A program made the position numbers and the translations under genes. Shown here piece after piece: positions 49,288 through 54,972 of a stretch of DNA of 54,972 nt. The notes under the pieces are model-generated. The model was given only the letters and a program-made list of their open reading frames with translations, was not told the origin of the DNA and made no database searches. Location of the stretch: assembly GCA_016124855.1 (NCBI GenBank), contig WGMX01000036.1, positions 1-54,972 on the forward strand. Direction: 5' to 3'. Positions within the stretch are counted from its first letter, which is position 1, and each line of letters starts with the position of its first letter. The stretch comes from Anaerolineaceae bacterium (GTDB lineage Bacteria; Chloroflexota; Anaerolineae; Aggregatilineales; Phototrophicaceae).

Positions 49288-50172
49288 CTAGGACGGGCTA
49301 ACAGGCGCGACAGGCGACTCCGCTTGCTTGCCAAGTTCTTCATCAATGTACGAAGCGAAAACCGTATACGGTTGTGCGCCGCTGATGAAGCGACCATTCA
49401 CGAAGAAAGCTGGTGTACCATTGACACCCAGTGCTTGGGCATCCGCAACATCCTTCTTCACCTTATCCATATACTTTTGCGAATCTAGACAGGTTGTGAA
49501 AGAGGCAACATCAACCCCTAGCTGCTGCGCATAGGTGATGAATTGTTCACGCGTTAACGCTTGCTGATTCTTAAATGTCAAATCATGAAATTCCCAGAAC
49601 TTACCTTGTTCATTCATGCATTCGCCAGCTAATGCAGCCACCACCGACCCCGTAGTCTGGAACGGATAATCGCGGTAAACCAACCGCACTTTGCCGTCAT
49701 AATTCTTAAGCAGAGGATCAAGCGTCTCGGCGGCAAAACGACCGCAGAAAGCGCAGTGAAAATCCGAAAACTCGATGATCGTCACAGGTGCATCAGCCGC
49801 ACCCCGAAATGGATCATTGTCCATACTTACTTTGTAGGTGTTGCCTTGTACCAATCCAGCGACTTGCTGGCCGCCGCCTGATGCAGCCACGGCTTGGGCT
49901 GCGTTCGCGATCAATGCTTGATTTTCTACACTGTTCGCATTAAACAATGCGCTTACCGCAGCACCGCTAATGAGTGTACCGAGCAAGAAAAAGACAATCG
50001 CAATCACCACGTAATTAAACATCACGCGCGAAACAACAATAACGGCACTTGGATCAGCATAGGCCGTCGTTGATGAATCCGCTTTGGCTTTGCTTTCTGC
50101 CGAACTGGTTTCTGCTGGGTTTGTCGCGATGGGCGAGTACTCGTTTAATTCAGATGGTGATGAAGTTTCCAC
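49288..50172 (-). CDS. Membrane-anchored DsbA-family thioredoxin
   Basis: Protein of about 294 residues. A cytoplasmic Ser/Ala/Thr-rich N-terminus and one membrane helix (FNYVVIAIVFFLLGTLISGAAV) place the DsbA-like domain outside. The active site is FSDFHCAFCGRF (CxxC), followed by the helical insertion (EHDLTFKNQQALTREQF-like) and NGTPAFFVNGRFISGAQP with the cis-Pro. It probably oxidises or isomerises disulfides of exported proteins. The likely start is the GTG at 50172 with GAGG five bases upstream; a GTG at 50178 is possible. Confidence 0.85.
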   Translation of the reverse strand: METSSPSELNEYSPIATNPAETSSAESKAKADSSTTAYADPSAVIVVSRVMFNYVVIAIVFFLLGTLISGAAVSALFNANSVENQALIANAAQAVAASGGGQQVAGLVQGNTYKVSMDNDPFRGAADAPVTIIEFSDFHCAFCGRFAAETLDPLLKNYDGKVRLVYRDYPFQTTGSVVAALAGECMNEQGKFWEFHDLTFKNQQALTREQFITYAQQLGVDVASFTTCLDSQKYMDKVKKDVADAQALGVNGTPAFFVNGRFISGAQPYTVFASYIDEELGKQAESPVAPVSPS

Positions 50173-50368
50173 ATGCACCTCACAAATGATTCCATACCTT
50201 CATTATACTATTATCGATCATCGAATTGGTCTATAGGCAAAAAGGCGTAGGAAATTAGGCATATTGGCGGACACAAAACATGAAAAGTAAGTTAGAATAT
50301 AGACGAAGCCAAACCGATATTGCTTACAATTTCTGCGAGCAACCTAATTTTTCTCAGGAGCATTGCCT

Positions 50369-51331
50369 TTGAGTGAAACGTCAGTACGTCTGTTGGAAGG
50401 ACTGGTCATTAGTGACCAGAGCGGTTTTTTTAACGTTGAAATTTCAAAAGATCAGATTATTACCTGTCGTTTACGGGGCCGGCTGATGGAAGAAGCGCAG
50501 TCGACCGATATTGCGGCTATCGGAGACCGCGTTAGTATTCAAGTTCTTGCAGACGGAACTGGCAGTATCGAGGCAGTGCTTCCGCGTACCAGTGTGCTTT
50601 CACGTGCCATGCGGACAGAAGGCAAGCGTGGCGCGGGTGAATCGGAACGTGAACAGGTGATTATCGCCAACGCAGATCAGGCTTTGTTCGTTTTTGCGGC
50701 GGCTCAACCAACCCCCAATCTCAAAATGCTGGATCGATTTTTGGTAGCGGGTGAAAAATCCGAAATCGCACGCTTGATGATTGTGGTTAACAAAATGGAT
50801 TTGGAAGACAACTCCGTCACCAAAGCCCGTTTCGCGCCCTACGAGAAGATGCCCTATACCGTGTTGTATACCAGCGCTCAGGATGATTTAGGTGTGGATG
50901 AACTTCGAGCGCTGCTCAAAGACCATCTTTCCGTGTTCACTGGCCCATCTGGCGTCGGCAAAACCAGTTTGCTCAACAAGGTGCAGCCCGGACTAGGACG
51001 CACCGTGAAAGCCGTTAGTCAACGCCGTTCCGAAGGGATGCATACTACCCGTGATAGTGTGCTGGTGAATCTGGATATGGGTGGACACTTGGCGGATACA
51101 CCCGGAATGCGCTCGTTGACACTTTACGACATCGAACCCGAAGAACTCGATGGTTATTATCGTGACATCGCGCCATTTGTCAGCCAATGTAAATTCAATG
51201 ATTGCAGCCATCACAACGAAGCAGGCTGCGCAGTTCGAGCAGCCGTCGAAAACGGCACAATTGCTCGCGCCCGTTACCAGAGTTATCTGCAACTGCGCGA
51301 TGAACTCGAAGAAGCCTACGCCGTATATTAG
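50369..51331 (+). CDS. rsgA: Ribosome small-subunit maturation GTPase RsgA
   Basis: Circularly permuted GTPase of 320 residues acting late in 30S assembly. An N-terminal OB fold (VISDQSGFFNVEI; GDRVSIQVLAD) is followed by the permuted order NKMD (G4), SAQDD (G5), GPSGVGKTSLLN (G1), and DTPGMRSL (G3). The C-terminal zinc finger has CKFNDCSHHNEAGC. AGGAG lies eight bases before the TTG at 50369; an earlier TTG at 50363 is too close. A terminator follows at 51358. Stand-alone gene. Confidence 0.95.
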   Translation: MSETSVRLLEGLVISDQSGFFNVEISKDQIITCRLRGRLMEEAQSTDIAAIGDRVSIQVLADGTGSIEAVLPRTSVLSRAMRTEGKRGAGESEREQVIIANADQALFVFAAAQPTPNLKMLDRFLVAGEKSEIARLMIVVNKMDLEDNSVTKARFAPYEKMPYTVLYTSAQDDLGVDELRALLKDHLSVFTGPSGVGKTSLLNKVQPGLGRTVKAVSQRRSEGMHTTRDSVLVNLDMGGHLADTPGMRSLTLYDIEPEELDGYYRDIAPFVSQCKFNDCSHHNEAGCAVRAAVENGTIARARYQSYLQLRDELEEAYAVY

Positions 51332-51357
51332 ACTATATTTGAACTATTATTCATCTC

Positions 51358-51388
51358 AAAGGCATATGCGACCTCCATGTGCCTTTTT
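51358..51388 (+). terminator. Rho-independent terminator of rsgA
   Basis: Arms AAAGGCATATG (51358-51368) and CATGTGCCTTT (51376-51386) pair with one wobble over a seven-base loop, followed by a T-run (51384-51388). It lies 26 bases after the rsgA stop codon. Confidence 0.8.
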
Positions 51389-51402
51389 GATTGAATATCA
51401 AA

Positions 51403-52206
51403 CTATGGCTTAACCGACTCGAGTTCTGCTTGCGATGATGAAGCCTTAACCCGCCGTAGGAATAAATAGTAAATGGAAAGTAACCCGCTGGAGATGACCA
51501 CGACCAGATAGATAATCAAACTTGTTCGGCGTGTGGCGGAAATGGTTGGCAGCATTTGCAAGAATGGGACGATCAACACCAAATCGTAACCTAAAAATCC
51601 GGCAAGTTGCCCGCCGGTGTTGCTCCAGCCGGGTCGAATGAGTCCATATAGAAAATAAACTGCCGCGCCTAAGAACATCCAGCCATAAAGAGCCGAACCC
51701 ACCAATGAAATATCCCACGGGAGCAGGTTAGGGACTTTTAAGACCATCTGCCCGCCGAAGATCAACAACGCCACTACAAAAATGATGAACGCGAATTTTG
51801 CAACTCGCGGCATCGGCGGGCTTTGGGAAATCGGTATGCGAATACTCCACCATAAGAGTACCAATCCCGCGATCACGCCCACAGCACAAGCCACGACAAA
51901 AAACATCATTTTGCTGTTGGGATGATCGGCATTGAGTTGCAGCGCGTAGATACATAACGGCCCAAATATGACCAGATAATCCAAAGCGATTCCGGCTAAC
52001 GCACCATATTCCCGATAATAAATACACCAGAACGTCGAGGCCGCCGCAGCCAAAAACATTGATGCGATGAAAATGAAACTCATCGAGCCTGTATAGGGCA
52101 GAGGCCACAAATTCGTTACCAGCGGTAATTGAAGGATAAAGGCCAGCGCGAAAAGCGCTTGGGCTGCACAGTAAACAAACATTAACCTGCGGATTATGGT
52201 GCGCAT
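51403..52206 (-). CDS. Multi-pass membrane protein
   Basis: Protein of 267 residues with about eight hydrophobic helices, among them LMFVYCAAQALFALAFILQ, MSFIFIASMFLAAAASTFWCIYY, FVVACAVGVIAGLVLLWW, FAFIIFVVALLIFGGQMVL and LIIYLVVVISSGLLSIYYLFL. The loops are short and contain no transport or enzyme motif that I recognise. AAGGAGG lies before the ATG. Long open frames in the other phases of this stretch are shadows of its hydrophobic codon use. Function unknown. Confidence 0.7.
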   Translation of the reverse strand: MRTIIRRLMFVYCAAQALFALAFILQLPLVTNLWPLPYTGSMSFIFIASMFLAAAASTFWCIYYREYGALAGIALDYLVIFGPLCIYALQLNADHPNSKMMFFVVACAVGVIAGLVLLWWSIRIPISQSPPMPRVAKFAFIIFVVALLIFGGQMVLKVPNLLPWDISLVGSALYGWMFLGAAVYFLYGLIRPGWSNTGGQLAGFLGYDLVLIVPFLQMLPTISATRRTSLIIYLVVVISSGLLSIYYLFLRRVKASSSQAELESVKP

Positions 52207-52286
52207 GGACTGAATACCTCCTTAACACGAAGGAATCATGCTCAACCCATAACCATATTGTATTTATTGAATTTAGGGAAGTGCAC

Positions 52287-52874
52287 TCACTTCCTTTTGG
52301 AAGGGCTTACAAATTGTTTAATCCTTCGCCCGTTGGCTGAGTCATCAATTAGATTTGCTATCCGTTTAGCGCGGGTTTCTTCTTTCTTGGCACTGACGAT
52401 CCACCATAAAACAGCTTTGCGATAAGAAACCGGCTGAGCCTCCCAGAAGTCCCACGCCTTTTGATTGGCCTTAATCGCCTTGCTTTCATCCTCGCGAAGT
52501 TCAATCTGGTCACGCTGCTCATGCGAATAAATACCGGATTTATTCTCGCGACGTTGTTCAAATGCTTGTAATCCGGCTGGCTTCATCCGTCCTTCTTTCA
52601 TTAGCGCCTCTACACGCCCGACATTGACTACACTCCAAATACTGCGTGGTTTGCGCGGTGTAAACCGGATCGTGTAACTTTCATCGTCCAAACCTTTTCG
52701 TATCCCATCAATCCAGCCGACGCACAAAGCTTCATCAACCGACTCAGGCCATATGATACTCGGTTTGCCGGAGTCTTTCTTGTAAAAGCCCACTAATAGT
52801 TCACTGTCCGACTCGTGATGTTCCTCAAACCATTGGCGCAAATCAGTGGGTGTAGCGAAAAAGATAGGTTTCAT
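52287..52874 (-). CDS. YdeI/OmpD-associated family protein
   Basis: Protein of 195 residues. LRQWFEEHHESDSELLVGFYKK, SVDEALCVGWIDGIRKGLDDESYTIRFTPRKPRSIWSVVN, and the C-terminal AIKANQKAWDFWEAQPVSYRKAVLWWIVSAKKEETRAKRI are the hallmarks of the YdeI/OmpD-associated family. Members are widespread and small; some are linked to peptide resistance, but no biochemical activity is established. It lies upstream of the membrane protein gene on the same strand, 80 bases away. Confidence 0.85.
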   Translation of the reverse strand: MKPIFFATPTDLRQWFEEHHESDSELLVGFYKKDSGKPSIIWPESVDEALCVGWIDGIRKGLDDESYTIRFTPRKPRSIWSVVNVGRVEALMKEGRMKPAGLQAFEQRRENKSGIYSHEQRDQIELREDESKAIKANQKAWDFWEAQPVSYRKAVLWWIVSAKKEETRAKRIANLIDDSANGRRIKQFVSPSKRK

Positions 52875-53011
52875 ACCGATGAGCCTTTGTCCAAATCGAT
52901 TTTGAGCGTGCGTTTATTTTATCGGTCTTTTCTAAAGTGTTATGACATACGAACGGATATTACAATACTTTTATTCATCTGTCTGATTGGATGATGCACT
53001 AAGGTAGTTCA

Positions 53012-54127
53012 ATGTCAGCATCCCAAAATAAGAACTCTGATGCTCAAAAGTATGCTTATCAAGCCCAAGTCCAGTGTCAGGCTGCTCTGAAGTACTATCA
53101 AAATGGAAATACCTCAGGCGCAATCAAGGCATTGGGCGCGGCGTTGGAACTTGACCGTAGTTTGCGGAATGATGAACGTGTACGACGTTTTGCTTCCCAT
53201 CTGGTTGGTTTATCTCCAGATAAGGCTGTCGCTGCCTTAACCGACCTAAAAACTCGTGAAGCCTTGATTACGCAAGCGAGCAAAAAGCGACCCGCGAAGT
53301 CTACTTCATTGCAATCTAAGTCGCTCTGGATTTTAGGTTCTGCCACTTTGTTTTTGGTGGTTGTCAGTGTTATTGGGTTGATCCTCTCCGGTCAATTGAA
53401 ATTGAATGCGCTTGATCCTTTCTCCAGTCAAGGAGAAGTTGAAATTCATCAACTAGCAACCAATCCCGAACAGAGTTATTTGACAGTTGCGCCCATCGGA
53501 AAAACCCCCGACGATGGTTGGCCTGTGTTGGTCGCAGTGCATGGAAAAGGCCAGACTGGACAAGATATGGTGAACCAATTCGGAGAGATCACGCGTGATA
53601 ACGGGATTATGCTCATCGCGCCTACCTTCACAGCAATTCGTGACTCAGCCATTAACGATACCTTTTATAAAGACGCGACCAATGTACTTGTAAGCATTCT
53701 TGAGGAATTGAAAGCTGACGGCATGATTAATCCCAAATACTATACACATTATTCGGGGCAGGTATTCTTGGGTTATGCCGAAGGCGGTTCCCTCGTGACT
53801 TATGTCGCTCAGCAAGGACTTGATTACGCGGATGCTGGCTTCACAATGCAAGGGCCATTAGGTGTCGCCCTCATTAATCCACTCGCCCCACTTTTTAATG
53901 CCGCCTCTTATTGGAATCCACCGATTTACTTACTTTTATACGGTGAAAAGGCTCAACAAGCCGGTATTTCACGGGATTATCACCGTCGTCTAAAAAATCA
54001 GGGCGCGGCTGTTTATATCGAATCCGCGCCCGATACCGATGCCTCAATCACTGCTGATCAAATAACGCGCGTTGCTGGTTTTGTCATCGCCGCCTATGAA
54101 TTAGAGTCGAAAACCTCACCTAAATGA
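53012..54127 (+). CDS. Anchored alpha/beta-hydrolase-fold protein, probably inactive
   Basis: Protein of 371 residues. The N-terminal helical part (QAALKYYQNGNTSGAIKAL) resembles a TPR pair, then one membrane helix near 110-130 (LWILGSATLFLVVVSVIGLIL), then an alpha/beta-hydrolase fold (WPVLVAVHGKGQTGQDMV). The nucleophile elbow reads LGYAEGGS, where esterases have G-x-S-x-G; codons GCC GAA leave no Ser, and a catalytic His near the end is not evident. It is likely a non-catalytic binding protein, or an enzyme with changed chemistry. Function unknown. Confidence 0.72.
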   Translation: MSASQNKNSDAQKYAYQAQVQCQAALKYYQNGNTSGAIKALGAALELDRSLRNDERVRRFASHLVGLSPDKAVAALTDLKTREALITQASKKRPAKSTSLQSKSLWILGSATLFLVVVSVIGLILSGQLKLNALDPFSSQGEVEIHQLATNPEQSYLTVAPIGKTPDDGWPVLVAVHGKGQTGQDMVNQFGEITRDNGIMLIAPTFTAIRDSAINDTFYKDATNVLVSILEELKADGMINPKYYTHYSGQVFLGYAEGGSLVTYVAQQGLDYADAGFTMQGPLGVALINPLAPLFNAASYWNPPIYLLLYGEKAQQAGISRDYHRRLKNQGAAVYIESAPDTDASITADQITRVAGFVIAAYELESKTSPK

Positions 54128-54152
54128 ATATTCTGAAGCACCGCTAAAGGGG

Positions 54153-54629
54153 TTATCCGATATATTCCTGAATAGTCTTATCCATTGGCTTGTTCATAAT
54201 CTTCAGATAGATTGTGATCTTGCCGAAGAAAATCAAGAGTGCTTGAAGGTAAATATCCAGTTGAATATCAATCGGAGCTTTAAACCCACCCGGACGTTCA
54301 ACCTCTTTCTTCAAATCGGCTTCAGCCATTGCCGAAACGACATCCTTCATTTCATCATCGAGTTTCTTGTACCATTCCAGTAATTTGGTGGTGCTCGTTT
54401 CCATACCTGCCTCAGTATTGCGGTCGGAAAAACTCTGCTTGAAGTTTTTCAGGGACTCAATGTACGAATTTTCAATGTCACCGATTTCGCGGCAAAGCGC
54501 GCCTAAGGTCATCGTTTGTCCGCCGGGACAAAACGTCAAATCCGCATCGCTAAGCGTAGCCACCAGACCGTTACGCATCCCATGTGTACCCTCAATCCAC
54601 GACCATTTGCTGTCCATATAGCTGTTCAT
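54153..54629 (-). CDS. DinB-like four-helix protein
   Basis: Protein of 158 residues with the four-helix pattern of the DinB/YfiT superfamily: MTLGALCREIGDIENSYIESL and, near the end, IDIQLDIYLQALLIFFGKITIYLKIMNKPM. In active DinB proteins three His bind a metal; here the expected positions are occupied by Asp and Gln, so the metal site is probably lost. AAAAGGAG lies before the ATG. It is convergent with the hydrolase-like gene. Role unknown. Confidence 0.7.
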   Translation of the reverse strand: MNSYMDSKWSWIEGTHGMRNGLVATLSDADLTFCPGGQTMTLGALCREIGDIENSYIESLKNFKQSFSDRNTEAGMETSTTKLLEWYKKLDDEMKDVVSAMAEADLKKEVERPGGFKAPIDIQLDIYLQALLIFFGKITIYLKIMNKPMDKTIQEYIG

Positions 54630-54972
54630 TATGACTTCTCCTTTTTGTGAACATTTGTGCGTATATCATAGCACATTTGAGCCAAAATGGATTGTAAATA
54701 CACAACAGATACTACGGCACTAAACAGTGGAAATGGGTTTTCGGACAGAAATGCAGTCTAACGGAGGCTTGGTCGTGTCACTCCTGATGGTTATTTACGA
54801 TTTAATGAGGTAAACAAAACACCTTCTTAAGGGTTGAAAATGTAGGGCTGAGACGTGTGTTACACGCTGTAGGGTTAGGCCTAGTCGGAAACGACATCAT
54901 GTTTGGCCCTAAAATGTTCACGGGTTAAAGTCAAACTTTCAATCGTGACATAGTTGAATTGTAAGGCTGGAA
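54630..54972. other. Terminal gap with partial repeat
   Basis: No gene called. The stretch 54787-54817 matches 40290-40320, and it is followed by GTAGGGCTGAG and another GTAGGG near 54870, so it contains a partial or rearranged copy of the dispersed repeat. The last 60 bases show nothing recognisable and may belong to a gene beyond the window. Confidence 0.45.

Noticed and set aside
51728..52228. 166-codon minus-strand ORF in another frame
   Set aside because: It overlaps the membrane-protein gene, which has hydrophobic helices and AAGGAGG before its start. The alternative frame has no coherent pattern.

Overview
The window looks like a chromosomal segment of a Chloroflexota bacterium, probably Anaerolineae-like. 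This is inferred from several Hanks-type Ser/Thr kinases, one with Thr/Pro-rich extracellular linkers and SH3-like domains, from COG0523 GTPases, from a translin-like protein, and from short palindromic repeats in many intergenic gaps. No insertion sequence, integrase, phage block or CRISPR array is visible.

Layout. 0.5-2 kb: thioredoxin-like protein and a small ABM-fold protein. 2.4-9.1 kb: a probable peptidoglycan-recycling region (serine hydrolase, MurQ, a GH3 NagZ-like enzyme, an alpha/beta hydrolase) whose operon ends in two EutN/CcmL-type microcompartment vertex proteins; a MerR regulator and two small ORFs interrupt it. 9.6-17.6 kb: membrane protein, FAD oxidoreductase, DUF433/DUF5615 pair, a large TIR-kinase-SH3 receptor, a translin-like protein and SSB. 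17.9-26 kb: a receiver protein lacking its phospho-Asp, GatB, two tandem small paralogs, an MpaB-like oxygenase, a phosphotransferase, a PIG-V-like glycosyltransferase and two exported paralogs. 26.1-28.8 kb: cysteine-free L28 with two COG0523 metallochaperones, probably a zinc-limitation module. 28.8-30.8 kb: double SRPBCC protein and a divergent AraC regulator.

30.8-33.75 kb is the most unusual part. A Ro60 orthologue (Rsr: TROVE plus vWA) sits inside a minus-strand array of eight RNA units, one upstream and seven downstream. Each unit has a Y-RNA-like terminal stem (5' GCGGGCCGA, 3' UUUGCCCGC) enclosing a tRNA-like body in circularly permuted order: anticodon-like arm, variable region, T arm, 3' acceptor strand, short loop, 5' acceptor strand, D arm. 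The bodies differ from unit to unit and resemble different tRNA types (Lys-, Leu-, Met/Ile- and Ser-like). A good sigma-70 promoter ends exactly at the first unit. Bacterial YrlA Y RNAs are known tRNA mimics; an array of eight diversified mimics around rsr is, to my knowledge, undescribed.

33.8-55 kb: DUF4177-like protein, ExoIII, TPR protein and sensor kinase, aminotransferase, small membrane proteins, DUF5996, a kinase-PAS protein, an exported protein, rplJ-rplL with an L10-type leader, a ParB/Srx-like protein, a DsbA-like thioredoxin, RsgA, a YdeI-like protein, an inactive-looking alpha/beta hydrolase and a DinB-like protein.

Start codons were chosen by visible Shine-Dalgarno sequences where possible. 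Functions come from reading motifs by eye; no database search was run.
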